A DNA stretch of 64,000 bases, from positions 23,075 to 87,074 of the forward strand of contig JASJCB010000037.1 of NCBI GenBank assembly GCA_030066195.1. The letters run 5' to 3'. The position numbers and the translations under genes are program-made. The stretch is from Acidobacteriota bacterium. GTDB lineage: Bacteria; Acidobacteriota; Holophagae; Acanthopleuribacterales; Acanthopleuribacteraceae. The notes beneath the pieces are model-generated. The model saw only the letters and a list, made by a program, of their open reading frames with translations, did not search any database and was not told where the DNA came from. How positions within the stretch are numbered: the first letter of the stretch is position 1; every line of letters begins with the position of its first letter. This document shows, piece after piece, positions 22,325 to 31,541 of this stretch.

Positions 22325-23187
22325 GGCTGACATGACAATGTGCGCGTCATTGACACGTCAGAGCACGTCATTTTATGAGGTCGGCACGAGTCAGGGAATC
22401 TGTCCGGGTTTGTGAATTTACCGAAATCCGTTACCTTGTAAGGGTTCGCGGGCAACAGGTCCCGGCTGACCAAAAGTGGCATGGTTACTGCTCTATAGGT
22501 TGGTGTGACGACAAAGACGTCACTCAATCAAACGGATAGAGTCTCACCACCTTTTATATCCCGGCTCTTCCACCGAACTCGTGATTCGGGACCCTTATAT
22601 TTCATCCCCGAAACCTGAAGTGATCGACATCGAACCTTATATCGAACCAACCATAACCATTCGCATTATTCTAAAACGTAGCACCCCGGCCATTACGCTT
22701 GCTCGTTTATAGGTCGGAATCATCCAGCTTTTTTGAATCGTTCATCGAAACTCCGGTCTGAATCGCACACCCGACGCACTCTTTTTAGCCGCCGTAACCT
22801 CAACCTCGGCGATATCGGACCCCGACGGGTTTCCAGCCTTTACAATCTACTGCTTGCTGAGCAGGGGACGTCCGAGCACGTCCCCCGTCTCATTTCTAAG
22901 CCGCCGGTTCTCCAACCAACCACCCGGGAGATCAGGCGGCTTGTTTGTTTTTCAGGCTGGGTTATACTCTTTGTGTCTTTCTTCGGATCGAATGCCCTAA
23001 AGCCCTGGCGGGCCAGGGTGTTAGTAAAAAAAGTCCTGGCATTCTGGAGCCGGCCAGGGTATGATGCCGAGCAACCTGGTAAAAGCAGGGCAGCAAAAGC
23101 CTGGCCATAAAGGATTTGTGTAATTGGTGCGCTTCGGAGCCAGGGTAGGAGTGTATCCCTCTATGGACGTTTTTTGGAGGTGAAGGC
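22325..23187. other. 860-bp intergenic region
   Basis: No gene is supported. The word CCTTATAT or CTTTTATAT occurs three times between about 22549 and 22645, next to CGAACC or CCCGG words. No hairpin or tRNA was seen. An open frame at 22733-23110 lacks any recognisable feature. Confidence 0.5.
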
Positions 23188-23982
23188 ATGCGGACGGACG
23201 AGTTGTTCTATGAATTTTTCAGAGAGAAGCCCAAGGACTTGTTCCGTTTGATCGGCCAGGAGGTCTATGGAGACTATACCTTTGAAAGCATTACCATCAA
23301 AACTACCGAGAAACGTTTGGACGGAATCCTGATCCGCGTTCAGCAGGGCGGTGTCCGAACCTTTTTCGAGGCCCAGGGCTATCTCGATAAGAGAATCTAC
23401 TGGCGTGGTTTTCGTGGTTTGGCCACCTACCACGAGCTAAACGGCGATGAGGGACGGTTCCAAATCGTATTCCTTTTCCTTGACGAGGCTATGGATCCGG
23501 GTATTCCGGAAGCATTGGCCCATTGGGAAGAGACCGATCCGCTCATACTGTGCCGCCGTTATTTAGTTGATTGCTTCAAAAAACTGGGCGAGGATGCCGG
23601 CGAATTAAATGTCTTGCGGCCTATCATCACCAAAACTCGAGAAGAACTGTATGAGCATATCGGCACTTGGCAAAACCAGATAAAAGCATTATCTTTAACA
23701 ACAGAGCGATTGAGAACGCTGATGGACCTGCTGATCTACGCCGTCACGGCGCGATTCCAGAACATTACTAGAGAGGAGTTGGTCAAGATGCTGCAACTCA
23801 GCCCCATTGAAGAAAGCGTAGCCTACCGGGAGATTAAGGAAGAAGGCCGGGTTGAAGGTGAGCTAATCGGCGCGATCAGGCTTTTACAAGAAATCAAAGG
23901 CTTTCCGATTCAGAGTTCAAAGGAACTGAGCATGCTCAGTTTGGGAGACCTCAAAACCATTCTGGACCAATTGCGAAATTGA
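23188..23982 (+). CDS. Rpn/DUF2887-like PD-(D/E)XK nuclease family protein
   Basis: 264 residues. The N-terminus (MRTDELFYEFFREKPKDLFR) and the core RLDGILIRV ... RTFFEAQGYLDKRIYWR match the transposase-related Rpn/DUF2887 group, whose active site is D ... ExQ of the PD-(D/E)XK fold. The C-terminal part is helical, with YREIKEEGRVEGELIGAIRL, a charged EGxxEG region common in this family. Members are often multicopy and mobile-like; Rpn proteins of E. coli promote recombination. The last 64 codons are duplicated immediately downstream. Confidence 0.72.
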   Translation: MRTDELFYEFFREKPKDLFRLIGQEVYGDYTFESITIKTTEKRLDGILIRVQQGGVRTFFEAQGYLDKRIYWRGFRGLATYHELNGDEGRFQIVFLFLDEAMDPGIPEALAHWEETDPLILCRRYLVDCFKKLGEDAGELNVLRPIITKTREELYEHIGTWQNQIKALSLTTERLRTLMDLLIYAVTARFQNITREELVKMLQLSPIEESVAYREIKEEGRVEGELIGAIRLLQEIKGFPIQSSKELSMLSLGDLKTILDQLRN

Positions 23983-23993
23983 TTGGGGATTTT

Positions 23994-24242
23994 ATGCTGC
24001 AACTCAGCCCCATTGAAGAAAGCGTAGCCTACCGGGAGATTAAGGAAGAAGGTCGGGAAGAAGGCCGGGAAGAAGGTCGGGAAGAAGGCCGGGAAGAAGG
24101 TCGGGTTGAAGGTGAGCTAATCGGCGCGATCAGGCTTTTACAAGAAATCAAAGGCTTTCCGATTCAGAGTTCAAAGGAACTGAGTATGCTCAGTTTGGGA
24201 GACCTCAAAATCATTCTAGACCGGTTGAGAAACGAAACCTGA
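23994..24242 (+). pseudogene. Partial tandem duplicate of the Rpn-like gene 3' end with expanded EGRE repeat
   Basis: Starting at ATG 23994 (MLQLSPIEESVAYREIKEEG), 82 codons repeat the C-terminal part of the preceding gene (from 23788) almost base for base, ending LGDLKIILDRLRNET. It lacks the nuclease domain. The only large difference is an expansion of a 12-nt unit encoding EGRE at 24048-24107. It could be a remnant, or be translated from ATG 23994 as a separate charged helical peptide. It follows the parent stop codon by 11 nt. Confidence 0.75.
24048..24107 (+). repeat. Five tandem 12-nt units (EGRE codons)
   Basis: GAAGGTCGGGAA and GAAGGCCGGGAA alternate, so the array is also 2.5 copies of a 24-nt unit. 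The last unit ends in GTT as in the single parental unit (GAAGGCCGGGTT near 23850). This fits recent slippage or unequal exchange in the duplicated copy. Confidence 0.9.
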
Positions 24243-24276
24243 TATCCTGGAATCCAGGCCGACCCTGTTTCCTCTC

Positions 24277-25890
24277 TTAAAACCCCCGATCGAAGTAGTT
24301 CTGCGGCGCCCGGAAGTAATACTCCAGGCGGTTTTGCCGCCCGACAGGATCGCACTCGTTGGCCAGGACCTCGATAGTGCGCTCGTGCAGCTCATGGGTT
24401 TCTACCCGCGTATCGCCGATGCAGGTAATACCCAACTTTCCACATTCGCTCAAGGCGCCGATCATATGGTAGGCCACGCCTCTTTGCAAGAATGAGTGAA
24501 AGTGCAGGTCGTTGAAGACCATCACGTCGATCAGGTCTTCCGGCCCCATGCCCACGTACTTGGGGTCCAACAGGTTGTCCGTGGCAAAATAGTATTTCTC
24601 TTTACCCTTGGACGAAACGAAGATGCCGTGTTCCTCGTCGTAATTACCCTCGATGAGGAATTTCATCATGGCAAAGGGGTGCGTGGTGCCGCCGCGGCGC
24701 AGGTTGATCTCGATCGCATAGCGATCCCAGCCGCCCTTGCCGTCGGGCACCATGATGAAATCCACGGCGAAGCGGCCCATGACGCCCTTGGTGCTCAGTA
24801 CCTCGGCAACCTTCCGGCCGTCTTCTTGGATCACCAGCCGGTAGTCGCGTTTGGCCGGAAAGCTGCACCCCATGAACATTTGCCCGGTGGGTCCCCCCAA
24901 GATCTGATCGTGCGTGGAGATGACCTGAGGCTCTTGGATTGCATTGACGCGGGCCTGAACCGAGGGGCTCAGCTTGTTCTCGCCCTCGATAAAAGCTTCC
25001 ACGATGCCGTGTAACCGGTTGTATTGCTGCTCGAAGTTGGGCCAGGTTTCTTCTTTGGCCTCGAACTTCATATTCGCCAGATTATTTTCCAGGGCCTGCT
25101 TGCGCTCGGCCTCGTCGCTGTCGCGGTATGCGGCGATGGGCCGATAATCGTACATGGCATTGCCCTTACCGGAGAAGCCCTCGTTCAGCTTGACCACCGC
25201 GCGTTTGATGTTGGGGTCATGCGTCCATAACTTGTCCAAGGCGTCCACGATATCCTCGCGGCAGGTCAGGTTTTCGAATCCGTAGGGCACCGGAATGTTC
25301 GCATCCTTCAAAATGGTACGGCAACCACTCTTGGAACCCAGGTAATCCAGATCCGGGTCGGTACCGTAACAGGGAATTCCCAACCGGACGGCCAGGGTGC
25401 GTTCAAACGGCGTGGTGTTGAAGACTACCAGGTGTGCGCGTTGCGGGTCGCCGATATTCTTGCGGATGCGGTCCATCAACCAGGGGCTTTCCAAAATCTT
25501 CTGGGTCAGGGGTTTGGGGCTGGTGTCGTTGGTATCCATCATGGTCAATCGTCGCATGGCGTGACCCAGCGGAATCCCGGTCAGGAAACTGAGGTAGTAC
25601 TGGGTAATAATAGGGTGAATTTTAGCGGAGGAAATAAAGACCATACGCGTACGGGGCCGTCGCAACAGCATGAGCATGCACAACAGACGCTCTTCGTAAT
25701 ACATGGTGCCCTGGATTTTAGCCAATTCCGCCCGGTCCAAGGTCAATGAAGGAACCACAATCGTAGTGTGCGCCTCCTGGCGCGATTCGGCAAGCCGCCG
25801 GTAGATGTCGGGCAGTCGGGCTTGGAGCTTATGGAAGGCTTCCTTCTCCGCGTCCGACCCGGGGATGGGAAAACCGGATTCTCGGTCCAT
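24277..25890 (-). CDS. ATP-grasp ligase, PGM1/peptide ligase-related
   Basis: 537 residues from ATG 25890 (AGAGG upstream); a GTG at 25899 is a less likely start. The N-terminal third is a pre-ATP-grasp domain (TIVVPSLTLDRAELAKIQG, YYEERLLCMLMLLRRPRTRM). The ATP-grasp region has KRAVVKLNEGFSGKGNAMYD and the metal-binding end YAIEINLRRGGTTHPF. This combination resembles the peptide ligase of pheganomycin synthesis (PGM1) and its many uncharacterised bacterial relatives, which join a carboxylate to an amine with ATP. Substrates are unknown. It is convergent with the Rpn-like genes and lies 6 kb left of the PKS/NRPS operon; a link to that cluster is only speculation. Confidence 0.75.
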   Translation of the reverse strand: MDRESGFPIPGSDAEKEAFHKLQARLPDIYRRLAESRQEAHTTIVVPSLTLDRAELAKIQGTMYYEERLLCMLMLLRRPRTRMVFISSAKIHPIITQYYLSFLTGIPLGHAMRRLTMMDTNDTSPKPLTQKILESPWLMDRIRKNIGDPQRAHLVVFNTTPFERTLAVRLGIPCYGTDPDLDYLGSKSGCRTILKDANIPVPYGFENLTCREDIVDALDKLWTHDPNIKRAVVKLNEGFSGKGNAMYDYRPIAAYRDSDEAERKQALENNLANMKFEAKEETWPNFEQQYNRLHGIVEAFIEGENKLSPSVQARVNAIQEPQVISTHDQILGGPTGQMFMGCSFPAKRDYRLVIQEDGRKVAEVLSTKGVMGRFAVDFIMVPDGKGGWDRYAIEINLRRGGTTHPFAMMKFLIEGNYDEEHGIFVSSKGKEKYYFATDNLLDPKYVGMGPEDLIDVMVFNDLHFHSFLQRGVAYHMIGALSECGKLGITCIGDTRVETHELHERTIEVLANECDPVGRQNRLEYYFRAPQNYFDRGF

Positions 25891-26045
25891 AGAGAGCACC
25901 TCTTACAAATTCACTGAAGACTCGAAGTTCATCTGCAAGCATAGAACAAAACGCATTCAGGTGACAACAAGGATATTCAAAAACAGGTTCAGGGTGAACG
26001 TGGAACCGAAACGGCGAAGCCGACGAATTGCCGCTTCTCAAGGCT

Positions 26046-27536
26046 TCAGGCACGATGTGTTTGCGGTATTTTCTTGGCCTTGGTCTTGCCCTTCCTGTCT
26101 CGACCGTAGGCAACCGCCTCGGCCATACCCCTGAATACGAAGAAATGGATCGGACACAAACTGTACCAGTAAAGGCGCCCCAGGAGACCGCGAGGTCGAA
26201 AGGTTGCCGTTTGCGTCAGGAACCATCGGTCGTCCGTGCGGTCGATGCGGAACTCCAACCAGGCTTCGCCGGGCATTTTCATTTCCGCGAATAACACCAG
26301 GCGATCTCTCTCGGCGGTGGTTACAAGAGTTCGCCAGAAGTCGACCGCGTCCCCGATGCGTAGTTCGGTCGGATGTCGACGACCGCGACGCAAACCAACC
26401 CCGCCGGCAAGTTTGTCCAAAAAACCGCGCACTTGCCAGGCCCAGTTCATATGATACCAACCTCGGTCTCCGCCGATGGAGAAGATCCGCGTTCGGGTTT
26501 CTTCGCCGTGGTCAACCAGTTCCAAGCGTTGAACATTTTTGAATACACCGTAATCGGGCACATCCACAAAGTTCAGGTAATCGGTTCGGATGGTGCCGCT
26601 GACCAGCGAGTCCTTCCAGCTGGACAGCACTTCCTTACTCTCGATCTTCGCCATGGCGCGTGTCAGGGCCTGTTCCAGACCCAGGCAGCGATGAGGAATC
26701 ACCTTCTCGATGTGATCCGGACCGCAGACCACCTCGTTGCGCAAGCTGTCCACCAGGCTGCGAGCCAGGGTAAAGCTGGTCGCCGTAATGAAATAGAGCC
26801 AATATGAAGAGAGTCGGGGTGTGAGTACGGGCACGGACACCATATACCTACGCAAGCCCCTGACCTTCGCATAGAGCAGCATCATCTCCCGGTAAGTCAT
26901 TACATCCGGCCCGCCGATGTCGAAGGTGCGTCCCAAGGTCTCCTCATGTAACATCACCGCCTGCAAATAGAAGATGACATCCGCAATACCGATCGGTTGG
27001 CAACGGCTTTTCACCCATCGCGGCGTGATCATAAACGGCAGCTTTTCAACCAGATCCCGTAAGATTTCGAAGGAGGCGCTGCCCGATCCGATAATCACCG
27101 CGGCGCGTAGCGTGGTCACGGGAACCGGCCCCCGCTGTAACGCGATTTCCACTTTATGGCGCGAGCCCAGGTGTTTGGAAAGATCCCGGTCGTTGCAAAT
27201 CCCGCTCAGGTAAACCACCTGGCGGGCTTCGGTCCGGCCGAGTGCCGTGACGAAGTTCGCGGCGCAGGTTTCTTCCAGGGTCTCGAAATCCTCATCGATC
27301 GTACTCATGGAATGGACCAGGTAGAAGGCCACGTCGATTTGAGCGGGCCAGTTCTGTAAGCTGTCTGCATCCAGTAGATCGCCCTTCAGGATATGCACGC
27401 TGTCGCGATGATGCGGATAGGAGCGCATCCGCCTGGGATCGCGAACCAAACACCAAACCCGATGACCGGCCTCCAACAAACTGGGGATCAACCGGGTGCC
27501 GATATAACCGTTTGCGCCGGTAACGAGGATGTTCAT
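26046..27536 (-). CDS. SDR-family NAD(P)-binding protein with C-terminal DUF2867-like domain
   Basis: 496 residues. The N-terminal extended/atypical SDR domain starts with VTGANGYIGTRLIPSLLEAG; a VVYLSGICND strand and the linker region LGRTFDIGGPDVMTYREM are typical of NmrA/complex I 39-kDa-like SDRs. The C-terminal half (about 310-480) contains SIGGDRGWYHMNWAWQVRG and the terminal RGLLGRLYWYSLCPIHFFVF, which match the DUF2867 region often fused to such SDRs. Function is unproven; quinone- or lipid-related oxidoreduction has been proposed for relatives. The C-terminus is basic (RDRKGKTKAKKIPQ). It is separated from the ligand gene by 155 bp on the same strand. Confidence 0.78.
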   Translation of the reverse strand: MNILVTGANGYIGTRLIPSLLEAGHRVWCLVRDPRRMRSYPHHRDSVHILKGDLLDADSLQNWPAQIDVAFYLVHSMSTIDEDFETLEETCAANFVTALGRTEARQVVYLSGICNDRDLSKHLGSRHKVEIALQRGPVPVTTLRAAVIIGSGSASFEILRDLVEKLPFMITPRWVKSRCQPIGIADVIFYLQAVMLHEETLGRTFDIGGPDVMTYREMMLLYAKVRGLRRYMVSVPVLTPRLSSYWLYFITATSFTLARSLVDSLRNEVVCGPDHIEKVIPHRCLGLEQALTRAMAKIESKEVLSSWKDSLVSGTIRTDYLNFVDVPDYGVFKNVQRLELVDHGEETRTRIFSIGGDRGWYHMNWAWQVRGFLDKLAGGVGLRRGRRHPTELRIGDAVDFWRTLVTTAERDRLVLFAEMKMPGEAWLEFRIDRTDDRWFLTQTATFRPRGLLGRLYWYSLCPIHFFVFRGMAEAVAYGRDRKGKTKAKKIPQTHRA

Positions 27537-28313
27537 ACAAGCTTCCTCAGAAAAACGGATTTTACGACCGGCACTTCGCCTTCTCCAGAGTAACGCGAGA
27601 ACGCGGCGCGGTCAAGCTTTACGGGAGCAAGGAAGAGCAAGGAAGCAAGTTCGGGCGACCCCATCAGACGAATCAAAAAGGGTCATGCATGCCGAACATC
27701 GAAGATCGCTGACTACGGCTTTTCAGTGATTAATCGGCACATTGACCGGTGCTTGCCTGGAAAATCAGGGCCAACTCATAGAAGTCGTGGACATCAGGCG
27801 GTAATAATGGGCAAAATTTCTGCCCAATGCAACCTGTTCTTATCCGACAGCCCGGCGAAACAAGCCGACCTTGTGCATTCGGGCCATGTTCCCCGCACAT
27901 TTCCAGGCTGTGAGGAGGTTGTCTTAGGGGCTCGTTGTTCCGAGAACCATCGATCTGATCCGCCGAAATGGGCGTATCATGAGCTTCACGGTGCACCTAT
28001 CGGCCGGTTTGGATACGACAGTGCGTCTTACAATACGTCCAAATTCACCGAGTACAGCCTTGAAGTTCGCAACAATGCGTCCAAACTGATATGGCACAAC
28101 CTTTTGGATATGTTGTTTGACTCATTCTCTCACTGAGTGGGCGCTTTGGTTGCTTTGTGGTTGTTTTTGCGTCTTCCAATTGGCTTTTGGTGTGGTTCCC
28201 ACCCCGGCCGTAACCGATGTGCGATGCTTCCTGCGGAAGTCATTTTGCGTACGCGAATCGCCGGCCTGCCGATGTTGTCACACCCGTCCGGTTCTCAATT
28301 CAAACCGGTATCA
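27537..28313. other. Intergenic region left of the accessory cluster
   Basis: About 780 bp with no supported gene. An open frame at 27726-28136 has no family features or ribosome binding site. AACCGGTATCATCAGGACC near 28301-28319, running into the end of the DyP gene, resembles words in the dispersed repeat at 10115-10250. Confidence 0.5.
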
Positions 28314-29900
28314 TCAGGACCAGTCTTCGCTTTTAAAGTCTGCCAGGAAACGGAGACCTTTGATACTGGGGAAAAACACATAAAGCAGGCCGCGCTGAAT
28401 GACGAACTGGGGAATGCCCCGCAACATCATATTCTGCTGGTTGGAAAGCGGAACGGTAAGCGTCCCCCCCTTGCTGAGATCGTTTTCCTGCATTTTATTG
28501 GAATTACCCACAATGGGGTCGCGTTGCTGATCCACAAGCCCCGCGAAACGACCGGTTAGGAGCCATCTAAAAAAGACTGTTTCGAACTGTTGTCTGATCA
28601 TGGAACACAGGAAATAGCCCACCATGCCACGCTTTTCAGGAGCATAGGGGAGCTCCGCATTGAAGACCGGACCGTAGTTCATTCTCTGACGAATCAGGCG
28701 GCGCAGATCGGACCGTCCGGCGATGATACTGTTGCGTGGATTCGCACGCCGAATATGGGCGCCGACGGGACACAACGGCAGGCCGCCCGCGTAATCGAAT
28801 TCGTTAATGGTTTCCACCGCGTAGCGGAGTTCTTTATCCTGCAGGGCCTTCTTGTCAAGGGGTAAGCTTCCCTCCATATAACTTCCCAGCAAATCGTAGA
28901 CTTCCTTGGGCGCATCGGGACAGGTGACCACCGGCGAACCATTGGGCCAGCGTCCGAATAACCGGGAGGACACCCAGTCATTACTTTTCCCGGAGACGAG
29001 CGAAGCTTGAATCAGGTAATCACGGAAAGCGGGCACGTCTTGTTCAAATTTAAAAAAGGCGGCGAAGCTTCCGTTGAGAAACAAGTGCCTTGCCAATTTG
29101 TTAAAGGTTTTGATCTGGTCTGAAGGGGGCAGCCAGGGCGCGTCCATGGGATGTTGCAAACTATACAAACCCCTGTAAAAATCCCGAACTACCAGTACCC
29201 AGGGCTGGGTGGCCTCGCCGTGACCTGGAAAAGGCGGCGGTGGTCCCCCCTGGATCCAGGGTAGGGAAATGCCGTCCAACTGCCCGAAATGTTCCCGGCC
29301 CCCGGGCAAGGTTCCCGCCTCGACCTTGCCACCCTTGATCAACTCAAGCCCGGAGTCTCGGAACAGCTGCTCTTCCAAGGAGTGTGAAGAGGTATAGCGC
29401 CCGGTGTAGTGAACCGTCAAGACGACGTGGGCGCCGGCCTCCGTGGTATAGGAATACTCCCAACTGTCCACCGCCCGGGGTTTTCTGTAACGCATGCGCA
29501 CATAGGCGCCTTCCTGGTACGCGGGAAAATTATTGCATAGATAAGCATTCATGCTTTCGGCCAATGGGCCGGTCAAGCCGAGTACTCGGCTCAAACCCTG
29601 GTTTGTAAGACACAAGTTGAACGCGATCTCGGGGCAGACGGGCTCCCCGTCGGGCTGCCCGCTCCCGTCGAAAATAGCTCCCGTTGTGACGCGGGGGAAA
29701 GACGTTCCCGAGGGGTCCCCATCGGGAAGGATTCGCCGCAGGTATTTTTGAAACAAGGCTACATCGTCGATGCGGCAGACAAAATGAAGGCCGCGATTTA
29801 ACTGAAAATCCAAAGCCTGCAGGGAAACGGCCTGGAAAGACGGCCATTCCCCGCGTGTTAAGGCATTGGGTTGATTCCAGGCAGGTTCGCTGTGTTGCAT
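28314..29900 (-). CDS. DyP-type heme peroxidase, left cassette
   Basis: 528 residues. The DyP hallmarks are present: GQLDG at residues 206-210 (catalytic aspartate D209), GAHIRRANPRN with proximal heme histidine H382, and an arginine cluster about 22 residues later (R404) where the distal arginine belongs. It follows the unknown-family gene by 12 bp, with AGGTGA upstream, so the two form an operon. There is no signal peptide and no encapsulin-type C-terminal targeting tail (it ends KSEDWS). DyP enzymes use H2O2 to oxidise dyes, phenolics and other substrates. Its paralogue at 61421 has the same partner, so the pair is probably a functional unit linked to the PKS/NRPS operon between them. Confidence 0.85.
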   Translation of the reverse strand: MQHSEPAWNQPNALTRGEWPSFQAVSLQALDFQLNRGLHFVCRIDDVALFQKYLRRILPDGDPSGTSFPRVTTGAIFDGSGQPDGEPVCPEIAFNLCLTNQGLSRVLGLTGPLAESMNAYLCNNFPAYQEGAYVRMRYRKPRAVDSWEYSYTTEAGAHVVLTVHYTGRYTSSHSLEEQLFRDSGLELIKGGKVEAGTLPGGREHFGQLDGISLPWIQGGPPPPFPGHGEATQPWVLVVRDFYRGLYSLQHPMDAPWLPPSDQIKTFNKLARHLFLNGSFAAFFKFEQDVPAFRDYLIQASLVSGKSNDWVSSRLFGRWPNGSPVVTCPDAPKEVYDLLGSYMEGSLPLDKKALQDKELRYAVETINEFDYAGGLPLCPVGAHIRRANPRNSIIAGRSDLRRLIRQRMNYGPVFNAELPYAPEKRGMVGYFLCSMIRQQFETVFFRWLLTGRFAGLVDQQRDPIVGNSNKMQENDLSKGGTLTVPLSNQQNMMLRGIPQFVIQRGLLYVFFPSIKGLRFLADFKSEDWS

Positions 29901-29912
29901 GGTTCACCTACA

Positions 29913-31337
29913 CTAATATGTTGCCGGTTTTCGGAAAAGTACCAAATCCAGATTCTCCTGCAGGCCCAATTCGCGAATACTCGCCACGGTACTGGCCGAG
30001 GGGGTGTCGGAATAGGCGTACTTGGTATCCAACTGGTGAACGCCGAACAATATAGCGGCCTTGTACAAAGCTTTCTGAACGGGCGTAAACGACCAAAACC
30101 CCGGCGAAACATTCTTGAGCCCAGTTTTGAGTTCATCGCAAATCACCCTAATACAGGCTTTGCTCAAGTGGAGTTCTTTTTGTATGCCCAAAGCGATGAC
30201 TCGCTCATATATCCGCGACGCGGGCCCCGCGACTTCACTATCCCAGGCGAGGTGACTGAACATGCAATTGGCCTTGACCATATTATCGAAAAAACGGTCG
30301 TACATATACTCCATCAGACTTACATCGGCCACGTCGACTAAGGTGAATTTCTTGTTAAAAATCAAGGGTTGTCGGCGCTCCTCACGCAGGATGCGGATGG
30401 CAAGGTTTTCCATTCTGCGCACTCCGTAGAACAAAACCCCTTCTTGCGGGCCCAGACTACCGCGAGACTTCCCAACCTGGAGGCGTTTTTTCTCAGTCAG
30501 AATATCATAGGACTTCTTGACGGCCCATGGGATGGTCTCATGGTCCAACTGCTCGTATTCGGTCCTGGAATAATCCCGCGTATGCCCGGTGAAGTACGGT
30601 AGCAATTTCCCGGAATCAAGCACATCCTTCATCGGGTGTTGCAGGAGTTCCCCTGGTATTTTGAAAAGGGCCTTACTTTGGGAGGCTATCTGGTCTCGGT
30701 TCAGCGCATTGAAGTGTTGGTACAGCGTGGAAAGGAAAAAGAAAAAAGCGAAATGGTAGATAATGGGATCGTGTATGAGCAGGGTTTGACAAAGTTCTTC
30801 CACATAGTCTTCGATTTCCTCTGGTGGGCTTGGGGTGGGTTGAAAGCCATGGGCGACTCGATCAAGAAAAGTCTGTACAAAATCTTCCTTGTCGCGGATT
30901 TTTTGCTCGATGCTGCGGACGGCAAGGCGAAGTGTTCCCTTCTCTTGTGCTCTAAGATATTTACGGGCCAATGCCTTTAACTCGTAGTGACGGCTATTAA
31001 AGGCCGTCATGGCATAGGAGTGTAACCTTTTTATGGAGATCCGTCTCTGTCCGGAATAAGAAAAACTGCAGTACTGAATACCTGCCGCGCGGTAGGAGGC
31101 GATACGGAGCGGAGGAGATGGTTTGCGAAGCTTGCCCTGACAATACTGCCTTAGGAAATAGGCCTCCAAGCGCTGAAAATTTTCCCAATAACCAAAAGAA
31201 ATCCCTTCTGGTCTTGCATTGGGATCGTACCCCACCCATCCCTTACGGGTATTCATTTGTTTATTGTTGATGTTCATGGTAAAGACTTGCGCTTTGAAGC
31301 TGAGCCTTTTCAGGTCGTAAGATTCTCGTGTTGGCAT
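29913..31337 (-). CDS. Unknown-family partner of DyP peroxidase, left cassette
   Basis: 474 residues from ATG 31337 (MPTRESYDLKRLSF). The frame is open to 31424, but a good promoter lies inside that extension, and the paralogue at 59794 starts MERDSYDLKR, so the shorter form is preferred. Three blocks are shared with the paralogue: WENFQRLEAYFLRQ (about residue 51), SYRAAGIQYCSFSY (81-94), and DVADVSLMEYMYDRFFDNMV followed by KANCMFSHLAW (about 335-365). The C-terminal YSDTPSAS (442-449) is also shared. The middle is divergent, with helical stretches and a short hydrophobic patch IIYHFAFFFFLS. No signal peptide and no known enzyme motif. I cannot name a family. Confidence 0.75.
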   Translation of the reverse strand: MPTRESYDLKRLSFKAQVFTMNINNKQMNTRKGWVGYDPNARPEGISFGYWENFQRLEAYFLRQYCQGKLRKPSPPLRIASYRAAGIQYCSFSYSGQRRISIKRLHSYAMTAFNSRHYELKALARKYLRAQEKGTLRLAVRSIEQKIRDKEDFVQTFLDRVAHGFQPTPSPPEEIEDYVEELCQTLLIHDPIIYHFAFFFFLSTLYQHFNALNRDQIASQSKALFKIPGELLQHPMKDVLDSGKLLPYFTGHTRDYSRTEYEQLDHETIPWAVKKSYDILTEKKRLQVGKSRGSLGPQEGVLFYGVRRMENLAIRILREERRQPLIFNKKFTLVDVADVSLMEYMYDRFFDNMVKANCMFSHLAWDSEVAGPASRIYERVIALGIQKELHLSKACIRVICDELKTGLKNVSPGFWSFTPVQKALYKAAILFGVHQLDTKYAYSDTPSASTVASIRELGLQENLDLVLFRKPATY

Positions 31338-31380
31338 ATGCATGCTTCTTATGTTAAAGTAGTTGTAATCGACTATTTTG

Positions 31381-31409
31381 ACCATAATCCATTTATTCAC
31401 GTTTGTCAA
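31381..31409 (-). promoter_or_regulatory. Sigma-70 promoter of the left DyP cassette
   Basis: On the minus strand TTGACA (31409-31404) and TATGGT (31386-31381) are separated by exactly 17 bp. The start site would be near 31374, giving a leader of about 37 nt with AAGAAG before ATG 31337. This position also argues that translation does not start at 31424. Confidence 0.6.
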
Positions 31410-31541
31410 CATGCATCCTTCCAAGGCCGGGTAAAAAATTAGATCCGTATTAATAATTATACAATGTTAAAAGAAAAGTTAGAGAGTTCTATAGCATTTA
31501 AGAACCATGGTATTTACGGCTGAAATAAGAGGAGTTATTTT

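Noticed and set aside
22733..23110. 125-codon frame before the Rpn-like gene
   Set aside because: Arginine/serine-rich random-looking translation without support.
24048..24107. CRISPR-like short repeat array
   Set aside because: Units are 12 nt, contiguous and in frame in a coding copy; no spacers. No CRISPR array was found anywhere in the window.
27726..28136. 136-codon frame between the SDR gene and the DyP gene
   Set aside because: No recognisable motif, no ribosome binding site, composition not coding-like.
28314..29900. Possible encapsulin cargo role of the DyP peroxidases
   Set aside because: Neither DyP has a C-terminal targeting tail of the known type and no encapsulin shell gene is in the window.
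31338..31424. 29-codon N-terminal extension of the left unknown protein
   Set aside because: Contains a near-consensus promoter and has no counterpart in the paralogue, which starts at the SYDLKR block.
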